A stretch of DNA of 64,000 bases from a virus. The translations under genes were made by a program, and so were the position numbers. Positions 43,858 to 51,761 of the stretch are shown in pieces. The stretch's first letter is position 1. The number at the start of each line of letters is the position of its first letter. Below the pieces are notes generated by a model. The model was not told the DNA's origin. It made no database searches and saw nothing but the letters and a program-made list of their open reading frames with translations. The stretch is taken from IMG/VR virus record IMGVR_UViG_3300018412_000013, positions 1 to 64,000 of that record, one strand, 5' to 3'.

Positions 43858-44652
43858 ATGAGTACTATTGCGCTATACGAATGCAACATACTGAAAAGTA
43901 AAAATAAGGTTGGTCGATTAAAGACTGATGCAAATGGCTATCGTGAGATATGTCTAGGGGCGTTTAACTGCTTAACCGAGAAGGGGGAATTCTATCCTTT
44001 TACACAGGCGGTTAAAAACATGTTTAAACCCGGTTCCCGTCTACTACACCAAATCGAAACAGGTCGTCTGCGTGGGGAAATTGAGCACCCTTACCCAGTA
44101 CCAGGCATGACATTCCCACAATACCTCAACCGCGTAAAGATGGTTCACAATCAGTTTGTCGCCCATCATATCAAATCTGTACGTTTAGAGACGGCTAAAG
44201 ACCATCGCGGTAATAATGTCGTTAGTGTTATCGGTATGGTAAAAGGTTCAGGTCCATATGGAGAACAACTCGATAAGAAATTTGAGAACCCAGATGAGAA
44301 CGTAGATTTCTCGGTACGTACGTTAACTACCCCTACTCCTGAAATCAATGGTGTTCCTCAAAAGGTGATTAATTTACTGATTACTTGGGACCAAGTTAAC
44401 ATGGGCGGTGTAGCTATTGCTAACCGTTATGATACTCCTTCTCTAGAATCTATGGATAGTGACATCATATGGACACCAGAAAACGCACAGCGCTTTGAAA
44501 TTACAGAAGCGACTCTAGCGGCGGCTGAACTCTGTGAGTCTGTAGGTACGGGCATGGAAAGCGATATGCTCATTGACTCTACACTTATCCGCACCAGTCT
44601 AGGCTGGGAAAAGGTACAGCTTATTGGTCCTCGTAGCTCAGTAAACTGGTAA
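43858..44652 (+). CDS. Prohead core protease (T4 gp21-like)
   Basis: 264 residues. Two catalytic blocks are visible: 'RLRGEIEHPYP' with H77 (the 'GE..HP' motif of gp21-family proteases) and 'NVDFSVRTLTTP' with S152. The family are serine proteases of the herpesvirus-assemblin fold; they enter the prohead with the scaffold and cut the scaffold and several head proteins after A/G-x-E. The two inner-head proteins at 18667-20720 have fitting sites. Short C-terminal residues are helical. The gene follows the 241-residue gene with a three-base gap. Confident in the family. Confidence 0.85.
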   Translation: MSTIALYECNILKSKNKVGRLKTDANGYREICLGAFNCLTEKGEFYPFTQAVKNMFKPGSRLLHQIETGRLRGEIEHPYPVPGMTFPQYLNRVKMVHNQFVAHHIKSVRLETAKDHRGNNVVSVIGMVKGSGPYGEQLDKKFENPDENVDFSVRTLTTPTPEINGVPQKVINLLITWDQVNMGGVAIANRYDTPSLESMDSDIIWTPENAQRFEITEATLAAAELCESVGTGMESDMLIDSTLIRTSLGWEKVQLIGPRSSVNW

Positions 44653-44661
44653 GGGGGGATT

Positions 44662-44961
44662 ATGGAGTATATTGATATTGCTTTTGGGGTCACCTATGTA
44701 GTACTGATAGCGGCACTTCAATATGTTAAGCTGTTTATGACCGAGAAAGAACTTCAGTTCTGGGCTCCGATACTCCGTCAACTTATCCTAGTGATGGCTG
44801 GGTTTCGTGTACAAGTCGGTGCTAACGGTAATGTTACCTTTACCCAAGGCACGGCTTATGTAAGTCACGATACCGTTAAAGGAAGGACGGGTAAACTCAT
44901 ATTAGCCATCCAGTCCATTGCAACGGCTTTGGCCGGTGGCGGCGCATACGTTACAGGGTAA
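44662..44961 (+). CDS. Small membrane-associated protein
   Basis: 99 residues. A hydrophobic N-terminal helix (about 8-25, FGVTYVVLIAALQYVKLF) and a hydrophobic C-terminal one (about 79-99, LILAIQSIATALAGGG) flank a short soluble section. It is a two-helix membrane protein by appearance, and could be a holin or a membrane anchor, but no family is recognised. A GGGGGG-rich site precedes the ATG. It is the last gene of the protease unit, before a terminator at 44973-45006. Confidence 0.5.
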   Translation: MEYIDIAFGVTYVVLIAALQYVKLFMTEKELQFWAPILRQLILVMAGFRVQVGANGNVTFTQGTAYVSHDTVKGRTGKLILAIQSIATALAGGGAYVTG

Positions 44962-44972
44962 ATGTTAGGTGG

Positions 44973-45006
44973 CTAGGGGCTTAGAGTGCCTCTAGCTGCT
45001 GTTTTT
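44973..45006 (+). terminator. Intrinsic terminator
   Basis: Stem GCTAGGGGC with GCCTCTAGC, then TGCTGTTTTT, 12 bases after the 44662-44961 gene. Confidence 0.65.
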
Positions 45007-45025
45007 CTGTGTTTCAAGAAAACGT

Positions 45026-45046
45026 GACACCTATATAACCATAATG
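45026..45046 (+). promoter_or_regulatory. TATATTAC-like promoter candidate
   Basis: ACACC-TATATAAC-CATAATG, octamer at 45032-45039; shares CC before and CATAATG after the octamer with the site at 47605-47612. About 96 bases before the 45136 gene. Confidence 0.45.
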
Positions 45047-45072
45047 AATTAACCAATATAAAACGAAAGTTT

Positions 45073-45108
45073 TCTCTCCTCTAGATACTTAAGTATCTAG
45101 AGGAGAGA
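45073..45108. repeat. 36-base perfect palindrome in a leader
   Basis: A perfect inverted repeat centred on TTAA, followed by GAGACTTTTTTA. It is between the promoter candidate at 45032 and the gene at 45136, so on the plus strand it would end or attenuate the transcript before the first gene. It is of the same kind as the bidirectional terminators, but here it lies inside one unit. Confidence 0.75.
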
Positions 45109-45135
45109 GAGACTTTTTTATTTAGAGGAGTCACC

Positions 45136-45411
45136 ATGTACGCTTTTATATTACGTGCGATTAACTATACGCCCAAAGGGGAGCACCCTACTAAAACCAG
45201 TAAGGTCAAAATGGCTTTAGGTGTATTTCTACTGATTGGCTTCTTTCTATCAATAGCATGGCTTACTGTTACAGGGCACCCACTGGAAGCCCTAGAACTG
45301 ATTACGGCACTTATAGTCGTCTATGTACTAGCAACACCCAAACCGCGTGTTGAAAAGAAAAAGCCTGCTAAAAAAGAAACCGAAACTAAAACTGATACAG
45401 ATACGGAGTAA
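45136..45411 (+). CDS. Small two-helix membrane protein
   Basis: 91 residues. Two hydrophobic segments (about 27-47, VKMALGVFLLIGFFLSIAWL, and about 54-70, LEALELITALIVVYVLA) then a highly charged Lys/Glu/Asp tail (KPRVEKKKPAKKETETKT). It starts MYAFILRA, similar in feel to the MFATIK start of its neighbours. A holin-like size and layout, but function is not known. AGAGGAGTCACC precedes the ATG. Confidence 0.5.
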   Translation: MYAFILRAINYTPKGEHPTKTSKVKMALGVFLLIGFFLSIAWLTVTGHPLEALELITALIVVYVLATPKPRVEKKKPAKKETETKTDTDTE

Positions 45412-45417
45412 TATCAC

Positions 45418-45666
45418 ATGTTTGCAACTATTAAATCTCGCATGATTCGCCTTGGGAACTTTCTTATTTTTAACTACTTAGATTGTGCAATCGAAAGACC
45501 TATCTCACTTATTATCAATATACTCGTAGCAACTGCGATTGTTTATGCACTTGCCTTTATGGGCATTACTGGCTTTATAGGCGCATTACTAGGAGCTATC
45601 ATTAACATTTCTCTTAAACGTGCTGTACTGCTGTTTTGTTTAAATCGCTCATGTGCTTATGCATAA
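45418..45666 (+). CDS. Small membrane protein, MFATIK family
   Basis: 82 residues starting MFATIKSRM. One or two hydrophobic segments (about 33-66). It is six bases after the preceding stop, with ATATCAC before the ATG. The first six residues match those of the genes at 45715 and 46020, so it belongs to a small family in tandem. Function unknown; a membrane-acting factor is inferred. Confidence 0.55.
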   Translation: MFATIKSRMIRLGNFLIFNYLDCAIERPISLIINILVATAIVYALAFMGITGFIGALLGAIINISLKRAVLLFCLNRSCAYA

Positions 45667-45714
45667 GCACTGATTCATAACTCCACCACCAACCCATTAA
45701 GAAGGAACACTATT

Positions 45715-45972
45715 ATGTTTGCCGCTATTAAAAATACGTTTAACCGTACCGTTAACGACTTTAAACACTCAGGTGTTTACATTACATGTAGTGCGTTTGC
45801 ATCAGTCTATCTGCTTGTTATGCTAGTATGTATCGCCGTTCTAGCAATTTCCATTATGCTAGAATCCATCTTCCATATGGCAGGGATGCTATGCATCGTA
45901 GCACTCGTTGCGTTTATCGTCGATTGCGCTCTAACTTACTACAAATCTGACCTTAGTACTGTACTTGCTTAA
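45715..45972 (+). CDS. Small membrane protein, MFATIK family
   Basis: 85 residues starting MFAAIKNTF. Two strongly hydrophobic segments (about 28-51 and 54-74). The leader ATTAAGAAGGAACACTATT before the ATG is nearly the same as that of the 46020 gene (ATTAAGAAGGAACATTACC), so gene and leader were probably duplicated together. Confidence 0.55.
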   Translation: MFAAIKNTFNRTVNDFKHSGVYITCSAFASVYLLVMLVCIAVLAISIMLESIFHMAGMLCIVALVAFIVDCALTYYKSDLSTVLA

Positions 45973-46019
45973 GTACACTCTAAACTACAACCATTACTTT
46001 ATTAAGAAGGAACATTACC

Positions 46020-46358
46020 ATGTTTGCTACTATTAAAAACGCTTTAACTGTTGCGCTAGAAGCAACAAAAGAATTCTTCATGGGCTTAAATCTAACAATG
46101 GTGTTAGGTGCAGTCGGTCTATTAGCTGCGGCTGCCTTAACTTGGTCCCTATGTAAACGTTACCTTGCTAAGAAAAACTCTACTGAGTCTAACGACTCGG
46201 CAGCAACCGAAGAGGTAGTAAAGCCTGCGGAAACTAACGCGACTGTATCCGAACAAGCTAAAGAGTTTAGTGCTGTAAAAGAGTCCATCGCAAAAATCCA
46301 CGGGGACATTGAAGAGGTTCTAGAACAACTCGACGGTACCGCTGTGGCTAACGCTTAA
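46020..46358 (+). CDS. Small membrane protein with acidic cytoplasmic or periplasmic tail, MFATIK family
   Basis: 112 residues starting MFATIKNAL. One hydrophobic helix (about 22-42, GLNLTMVLGAVGLLAAAALT), then a soluble charged region with a coiled-coil-like end (AVKESIAKIHGDIEEVLEQL). The start and leader match the 45715 gene. The single-pass layout differs from that of its neighbours, so only the N-terminal piece is shared. Confidence 0.55.
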   Translation: MFATIKNALTVALEATKEFFMGLNLTMVLGAVGLLAAAALTWSLCKRYLAKKNSTESNDSAATEEVVKPAETNATVSEQAKEFSAVKESIAKIHGDIEEVLEQLDGTAVANA

Positions 46359-46443
46359 CACAACAATTAAGGTCGCTAGCGCAACCAGAAGGCATCTCTG
46401 CAGGGGTGCCTTCGACTGGCGCTATAGGCCGACTGGAGGACAT

Positions 46444-47196
46444 ATGTTTAGTACACTCATTAATAAAATTACCCAACACGCCAGACGAGTAGGAATGGCC
46501 ATACTGGTTATATTAACCCTAGGTTTCTACTCTCCAGCAGATTATGCTTTCCGGGTTCAAGTCGACGTCGCCATGCCAGAGCCGCGTACTGTAGAAGTGC
46601 CATGCTGCTATAAAGAATCTCCGGTACATAAAACTGCGCCTATGCAAACAAATTCACCGGTGGATAAAGAGAGCCATGCTTTTGACTTTCTTTCGAGTGA
46701 CACAATGCCAACTCCTAAAAAGGAAACGGTAGAAAGCGCTCCTGTAGCCTCCCCTTATGTGAATCAGCGACCAGTAATAGGTGCACGTAAACGCGCTTAT
46801 ATTACGGCGTCAGAGCACGAGGAACGTATTCGTCAAAGAGGACTTTACTCTAACACTCCTGTAAACAGTATGGTGTATGAGGATGGGAATATATTTCAAT
46901 TAGACCACCGTCAGTATACGCCTCGCTTTTCTATAAATCCAGGCGACATCGCGATGGAAGGTTTTCAGAAGAACATTACCGACTATTACTTACTAACCGG
47001 TGTAACGATAGACGACCATCCTTTAAATGAGGAAGAAACGGTACGTTTAGATTTACCACGGGACCATCCATACTATGGCATGCGTCAAATCGATATATGG
47101 AAAGCTCTAAATTACCCTGACTTACGCCCTGGCGTACCAGGTGATGCGCGATATGCCCGTTATGGCTTATTATCCGTGAACGAGACCCTCGTTTAA
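46444..47196 (+). CDS. Single-pass membrane protein, unrecognised
   Basis: 250 residues starting MFSTLINKI, with one hydrophobic segment (about 18-33, GMAILVILTLGFYSPA) after basic residues, then a long soluble region, so type II or signal-anchor topology is likely. It has Cys-Cys at 54-55 and a segment 'GDIAMEGFQKNITD' near 168-181, in which AME then G resembles a prohead-protease site. Rich in Pro and Tyr. GGAGGACAT stands directly before the ATG. Function unknown. It ends before a terminator at 47219-47238. Confidence 0.5.
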   Translation: MFSTLINKITQHARRVGMAILVILTLGFYSPADYAFRVQVDVAMPEPRTVEVPCCYKESPVHKTAPMQTNSPVDKESHAFDFLSSDTMPTPKKETVESAPVASPYVNQRPVIGARKRAYITASEHEERIRQRGLYSNTPVNSMVYEDGNIFQLDHRQYTPRFSINPGDIAMEGFQKNITDYYLLTGVTIDDHPLNEEETVRLDLPRDHPYYGMRQIDIWKALNYPDLRPGVPGDARYARYGLLSVNETLV

Positions 47197-47218
47197 TTTC
47201 GCAATAATTAACCACCCT

Positions 47219-47238
47219 GGGGCTTTCTATAGAGCCCC
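47219..47238 (+). terminator. Intrinsic terminator
   Basis: GGGGCT with AGCCCC stem and then CCTTTTG, after the 46444-47196 gene. Confidence 0.65.
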
Positions 47239-47279
47239 CCTTTTGTTCAAACTACAACTCTAGATGGTAAGGAAACAAC

Positions 47280-47570
47280 ATGAAACACCTTAAAACTATA
47301 AGAACTACGCTAGGTAACCGAAAAGAAATGGACGATTTCTTTCTACGATTTAAGACCACTAAAACCCTCAGCCACGCTTTTGAAAGTGTCTTACGTCGAA
47401 ACAATGTTGATTTAAACTGTGAAACCTTTAAGTGTGCTAAAGAAAGCGCCATTCGTCGAAAAGCCCCTGCCGTAGTACTTGAGTTTATTGAGGCAGCGGA
47501 GGCAAGAGAAGAAGCCTTAGCTAAACATTCATTACAGGTAAGTACAGACGGTTGGTTTATTGACCTCTAA
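47280..47570 (+). CDS. Small basic unrecognised protein
   Basis: 96 residues, basic in the first two thirds (KTIRTTLGNRKEM, KTTKTLSHAFESVLRRN), helical, with two Cys. A nucleic-acid-binding role is possible from charge but not shown. AAGGAAACAAC precedes the ATG. It is followed by a promoter-like site at 47605. Confidence 0.45.
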   Translation: MKHLKTIRTTLGNRKEMDDFFLRFKTTKTLSHAFESVLRRNNVDLNCETFKCAKESAIRRKAPAVVLEFIEAAEAREEALAKHSLQVSTDGWFIDL

Positions 47571-47596
47571 ACGCGACAGTTGCATTTATAAAGCAA

Positions 47597-47619
47597 GTAA
47601 AACCTATATTTCCATAATG
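47597..47619 (+). promoter_or_regulatory. TATATTAC-like promoter candidate
   Basis: GTAAAACC-TATATTTC-CATAATG, octamer at 47605-47612, about 38 bases before the 47651 gene. Shares AAAACC and the octamer context with the site at 25287. Confidence 0.45.
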
Positions 47620-47650
47620 ATAATCAACCCACAATCAGAGAGTGAAAACT

Positions 47651-48073
47651 ATGAATAGTACAGTATCCGCACTAGCTAAACTACTAAAAGGTAAAGTACG
47701 TGAAGACGATGGTCTTATTGTAGCTGGTAAAGAAACCTATGTGGAATTAAGACCTGAAGGCGTTACTGAAGAACAACTAGACAAAGTCAATCAGTACAAT
47801 ACGGATTACCTGGCGGCTTCAGCATTGGTTACCGGTGAACTTGCACATGCGTCACCTCATGATACCGTTAATGGTGCATTTGAAGGCGGTGACCATATTG
47901 GCTTTGAACATCTCTTTCAAAGAAAGGTCACTATCGAAGGGGAAGAGCGTCATAACTACATGACATCTGCCATTATGAATGACTTCGGTACATCTAAAGA
48001 TGGTATTGCTGCGGTACATAGCCATATTGCCCAGCTAATTACTTCTGAAGAAACCGTCGCTGAAGAAGAGTAA
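47651..48073 (+). CDS. Small acidic unrecognised protein
   Basis: 140 residues from the ATG at 47651 (AGAGAGTG upstream); a GTG at 47642 in frame is possible. Mostly soluble and acidic, ending SEETVAEEE. Middle part has 'GGDHIGFEHLFQRKVTIEGEE'. No recognised motif. It is behind a TATATT-type promoter candidate, which suggests separate control from its neighbours. Confidence 0.5.
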   Translation: MNSTVSALAKLLKGKVREDDGLIVAGKETYVELRPEGVTEEQLDKVNQYNTDYLAASALVTGELAHASPHDTVNGAFEGGDHIGFEHLFQRKVTIEGEERHNYMTSAIMNDFGTSKDGIAAVHSHIAQLITSEETVAEEE

Positions 48074-48086
48074 GGTCCCTATTGGC

Positions 48087-48118
48087 TAGATGAGGGAGGG
48101 AAAACCTTCCCTCATCTA
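48087..48118 (+). terminator. Hairpin terminator
   Basis: Fourteen-pair stem with an AAAA loop (one G-T pair) after the 47651-48073 gene. Confidence 0.65.
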
Positions 48119-48153
48119 ATAAAGTCTGCTTTTATTAATAGAAGGAAAGTGCC

Positions 48154-48399
48154 GTGATATATCTAGGACGATTGGAAACTCCTAAACAAGTTAACAATGA
48201 GCGCGTTGCGCTGATTGCAAAATTCATGCGATTAACTAACCGCATTAGCCAATTAAAGAAAAAGTACGTAGGGAAAGTCCCGTACTGCAAAACTAAAATT
48301 ACTCCGGTCAGTGGTGACTGCACCATTGAAAGTATTACCATGCAAATTACTCAAGCGGAACAGGTATTACGCGAACTTCAGGAAGGGGCGGCGACATGA
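48154..48399 (+). CDS. Small unrecognised protein with GTG start
   Basis: 81 residues. The start codon is GTG at 48154, six bases after AGAAGGAAAG; there is no ATG near. Basic and helical (NRISQLKKKYVGKVPYCKTK), with a C-terminal coiled-coil-like helix. It overlaps the next ORF in an ATGA junction. Role unknown. Confidence 0.5.
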   Translation: MIYLGRLETPKQVNNERVALIAKFMRLTNRISQLKKKYVGKVPYCKTKITPVSGDCTIESITMQITQAEQVLRELQEGAAT

Positions 48400-48575
48400 C
48401 CATGAAAGACCCGATTTCTGGTGAGCTCATGGATGTATTTGCTCCTATTCTTTTTATTGAAGAAGATGAAGAGCCGGTCGATGTGTTAGGGAACATCGAT
48501 TTCGATGAGTACTTCTTTGACCCTACCCATCTCATCGATATGGAAGATGCGGTTCCCCCAGAACCAGAACCATAA
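48396..48575 (+). CDS. Very small acidic protein
   Basis: 59 residues, start ATG at 48396 overlapping the preceding stop. Very acidic (FIEEDEEPVDVLGNIDFDEY) and ends PPEPEP. Operon coupling and clean acidic composition support a real gene. It ends before the palindrome at 48584. No family known at this length. Confidence 0.5.
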   Translation: MTMKDPISGELMDVFAPILFIEEDEEPVDVLGNIDFDEYFFDPTHLIDMEDAVPPEPEP

Positions 48576-48583
48576 AAGAACTC

Positions 48584-48615
48584 TTCCTCTCTAGTGCCTA
48601 GGCACTAGAGAGGAA
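48584..48615. terminator. Palindromic bidirectional terminator
   Basis: A 32-base perfect inverted repeat centred on CCTAGG between the convergent small acidic gene and the tail tube gene. Followed on the plus strand by TTATTTTTTTTATT. Confidence 0.75.
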
Positions 48616-48636
48616 AGAGTCATCTTATTTTTTTTA

Positions 48637-49497
48637 TTACAAGCTAGATGCTACGTTGTTTACAGCAGCACGCCCACCAATAGGCACAGCATCATCCGCT
48701 ACGTTAACCGATAGCCCTGAAGTAAATGCAGTTAATGAGCGTGGCGCTAGGCCCTGCTTATTCACTGAATCCAAATACTCCATGGCCATTGCGTTAACGG
48801 CGTCGCCTACCATAGTAAATGCCGTGAACTCTACTGACTGTTCTAGACCTTCTAAGGCTTCGCCTACCGCACGTTGCGATTCGTCTGTAAAGCCCTTAGG
48901 CATCATGTTTGAGCACAGGAACGCTGAAGTTACACCTGTCATTGAACGGTTAGGTTCAATAAACAACACAACCATTGACTGGAAGTCTGGAGTAATCGCA
49001 GGCGAACCTGCTTCTTCATACGACGGTTTATTAATGATTGAAGGGTGACCTAAGTCGCCTTCTTGCATTAACTCATCCATCCAGTCTTCGATGATGCGAG
49101 TAATCGGCTTACCGTCTAACTCGTCCCATACGAAAGTAGGAGTAGAACGGTCACGAGTAACCTTAGTTACCGTTTCAAACATCTCGCCGCCATTGGATGC
49201 AATTGTTTCTAAGAATTCGGCGTTCTTAGAACGTACGAGGCCCGTAATGGATTTTGGTAACAATTCAACCATTGCCTTTAAAAAGGCAATGCGGTCCGTA
49301 CCGTCATCCTGTAGCTGCATACCTGTAGGTTCTTGAATAAGAACCGCAATTAAGCGGCCCTTAACCAGTTTACCTGCATTTGCCCAGTTAGCAAAATCAG
49401 GGATGAAGCCGTTTTGACCGCCCACACGTGGGTCAGCCACACCTGAGTTTGAATTACGGTTCAAACTGTGGGCGCTGTCTAATAAAACCTGTGACAT
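48637..49497 (-). CDS. Tail tube protein (probable)
   Basis: 286 residues, a single beta-rich domain with no catalytic motif. It is the gene right after the sheath on the same strand with a 15-base gap. In contractile-tail phages the tube normally follows the sheath, and the size is that of the phiKZ-type tube. The segment 'MVVLFIEPNRSMTGVTSAFL' is hydrophobic but not a membrane helix in this setting. The tube polymerises inside the sheath and carries DNA. Confidence 0.65.
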   Translation of the reverse strand: MSQVLLDSAHSLNRNSNSGVADPRVGGQNGFIPDFANWANAGKLVKGRLIAVLIQEPTGMQLQDDGTDRIAFLKAMVELLPKSITGLVRSKNAEFLETIASNGGEMFETVTKVTRDRSTPTFVWDELDGKPITRIIEDWMDELMQEGDLGHPSIINKPSYEEAGSPAITPDFQSMVVLFIEPNRSMTGVTSAFLCSNMMPKGFTDESQRAVGEALEGLEQSVEFTAFTMVGDAVNAMAMEYLDSVNKQGLAPRSLTAFTSGLSVNVADDAVPIGGRAAVNNVASSL

Positions 49498-49512
49498 TTA
49501 TCCGGCCTCCGG

Positions 49513-51546
49513 TTACGCATCGAGGTCGCTACGGCGACGAGCGATGATGTTAAATTGCTGAACAGTGCGCATAACATCTGCATAGACTTCAATGTCCATG
49601 TTAGAGCTATATCCACGCAGTTCGTCGGCGGCGGTCTTATAAGACGTTCCACGAATCGTCACGCGACCGTCGTAACGGTTAGCGACTTTACCATCGAACG
49701 TTTCTTCTACACGTTGATGATATTGGGAATCTGTCTCTTTAGAACCACCTGACGTCTGTGCCCAAGTCAGTGCTGCTTGTTTAGTCACATCCACCATGAT
49801 TTGCATCACGATGTCTGAGTTTAGTACCGAAGTACTGTTCTCATAGATGGACTGAATAGCCGGCCAACCGATTTCAGTACGGCCTAGGTATTCAACACCG
49901 TTGACGCCATAATCCCAGAAGTTGTCTTTTGGTGTCTGTGGCACATACGTGTTAGTCACACCTGACAACTCAGTAACCAGTTTTGCTGGGTACTCGTCAT
50001 AAGACTCAACCGACTTCATAATGCCGCTACCAGCACCTAGGTACTTAGCACGTTTATGGATTAAGTCAATGATGAGTGGTACGGTACGTTTACGTAAAGA
50101 AGACGTCCATGTACCTACAGAGCGAGTAATGGTAGCACGGCAGACACCCGTACCATAGACGCTAGACTCTGGAGTCAGACGTGCGGCGTTAAGTAGCACT
50201 AACGCTACTGAGCTTTCAGCAGCAATGTCATTTGGAACCGTACCTTCGACATGTGTACAGATACCAACGTGGATGTCCGGTCTTTGACCTAGAGTCGCCA
50301 ACATTGATTTCTTAGTGTCTAATGTAAAGCCAGTGTCGTACATTACTGAGAATGGGAATCGCAACATGTCCTTTACAGGGTTCAGTGGGTTTTCCCAACC
50401 AGTTTCAAGCTCACTGCGTACAAGATCGTCGTACGTAGCATCTGTCATGTCACCGTCATCACCACCTTTTAAGTAGTGTGTTGTTGCGCTATTTAGGGCA
50501 ACAGAGTCCGATGATAGACGCACGGTTTCGTGCTCGATACCTTCCCAGCTAATCGCGGTAAATGGGTTGATTAGATGTGCGTCGGCAATGGCCGTGCCCG
50601 TTTCTGCTTCTTCAGTTACCTTAATGGCATCGAGGATAGTTTTTAGGTTATCTTCGTAGAAGTAGATTTGACCAAAAGGACCATAGCGCTTGACTTGACC
50701 CGCTGTAAAGTCTTGCCAGTCTTCCACTAGACGCTCTAGACCAAATGTTTGACCCGTGTTCTTATTAGTAACACCTGGCTTAAAGCTCACATCAATCGAA
50801 CGGTCAGCATTAATAGAAGGAACCACGACAGGTGTACTTTCTGCAGTTTCACGCTCAACGATCGCAAAGCGGTACATCATGGTGTTTTGGTCTTCTACTA
50901 CAAATGCATCGGCTGGGTCAGCCGTTTTCAAATGTGGTACCGACATACGCATGCCGATGTTATTGCCGTATTTACCTTTAGAAGACGCTTCGAATTCTAA
51001 AATAGGGTAAATAGTCGATTCTTCACCGACTTTACCCACTAAGGTACCCGGAGTTTGATTTGGAATCGCACCGGCTTCGAGTTCATCGACTGGGGATACT
51101 GTCCAGCGGATTAAAGAACCATCAAAGGTTACACCACTGTTGGTAATAGGGCCGTTCTCATCCGAAGTAACAGTGCCATCGGTAGCACGTACGTATTCTT
51201 CGAATGTTTGAACTACGACTTCTGCGCTTAGTACAAAGCGCCCTTTCTTAGCCGTTTCACTTAGGATACGGTGGACATAAAAAGCATTACCCGCAGCGTT
51301 AGCTGTGAGTGCGGCTACGGTTTGGTGTGAGAAGTATTCTTTCAGTTCGTCTGCGGCATCTTTACCATACATACGTAGGAAATCTGCGCCAACCACCAAC
51401 TCATCCGTCTCAGGACCTTTTGGTGTACGAAGGAAAAAGCGTGGTAAGTGGATAGGCAACTCGTCGCGCTCTGCAGGTAACGCACGGGTTGACAAATCTT
51501 GCCAGCCTTTGAATACTGCTCTTGGAGTACTTTTATTAAGAGACAT
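49513..51546 (-). CDS. Tail sheath protein
   Basis: 677 residues, long for a sheath but right for phiKZ-type phages. The C-terminal half has the features of the family, including 'TDATYDDLVRSELETG', 'TGVCRATITRSVGTWTSSLR' and 'NFWDYGVNGVEYLGRTEIGW', and the final 'FNIIARRRSDLDA' fits the arm that joins neighbouring subunits. The N-terminal half has inserted beta domains ('STIYPILEFEASSKGKYGN'). The sheath contracts around the tube at injection. Its place before the tube gene supports the call. The start at 51546 has TTGAGGATTTCAT before it. Confidence 0.75.
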   Translation of the reverse strand: MSLNKSTPRAVFKGWQDLSTRALPAERDELPIHLPRFFLRTPKGPETDELVVGADFLRMYGKDAADELKEYFSHQTVAALTANAAGNAFYVHRILSETAKKGRFVLSAEVVVQTFEEYVRATDGTVTSDENGPITNSGVTFDGSLIRWTVSPVDELEAGAIPNQTPGTLVGKVGEESTIYPILEFEASSKGKYGNNIGMRMSVPHLKTADPADAFVVEDQNTMMYRFAIVERETAESTPVVVPSINADRSIDVSFKPGVTNKNTGQTFGLERLVEDWQDFTAGQVKRYGPFGQIYFYEDNLKTILDAIKVTEEAETGTAIADAHLINPFTAISWEGIEHETVRLSSDSVALNSATTHYLKGGDDGDMTDATYDDLVRSELETGWENPLNPVKDMLRFPFSVMYDTGFTLDTKKSMLATLGQRPDIHVGICTHVEGTVPNDIAAESSVALVLLNAARLTPESSVYGTGVCRATITRSVGTWTSSLRKRTVPLIIDLIHKRAKYLGAGSGIMKSVESYDEYPAKLVTELSGVTNTYVPQTPKDNFWDYGVNGVEYLGRTEIGWPAIQSIYENSTSVLNSDIVMQIMVDVTKQAALTWAQTSGGSKETDSQYHQRVEETFDGKVANRYDGRVTIRGTSYKTAADELRGYSSNMDIEVYADVMRTVQQFNIIARRRSDLDA

Positions 51547-51761
51547 CTATGAAATCCTCAAGACAGTTTATAAACTTGTTTGCTCTAACGTTAAAGCGGC
51601 TAAATCCCATAGGGAATACCCTAGGGCGTAACTCCGCCACGAGTCACTTTTTAACAGACTGATTAGTGTTCACCTTATTACAGCAGGGTAAACTCTATAA
51701 GATTGGTATTAAATAAAAACAGGCCTAGCTAATCTGTTTTTCTTACACTCTGGATATAATC
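51547..51761. promoter_or_regulatory. Divergent region between sheath and terminase-group genes
   Basis: 215 bases with no ORF, between diverging late genes, so promoters for both are expected. It holds A/T-rich stretches (ATTAAATAAAAACAGG; GGATATAATCATG just before the 51762 gene). No clear copy of the TATATTAC motif and no strong hairpin was seen. Confidence 0.4.

Noticed and set aside
44973-45135. Possible tRNA or small RNA gene
   Set aside because: Structure is explained by a terminator hairpin and a perfect palindrome; no cloverleaf or anticodon arm could be fitted.
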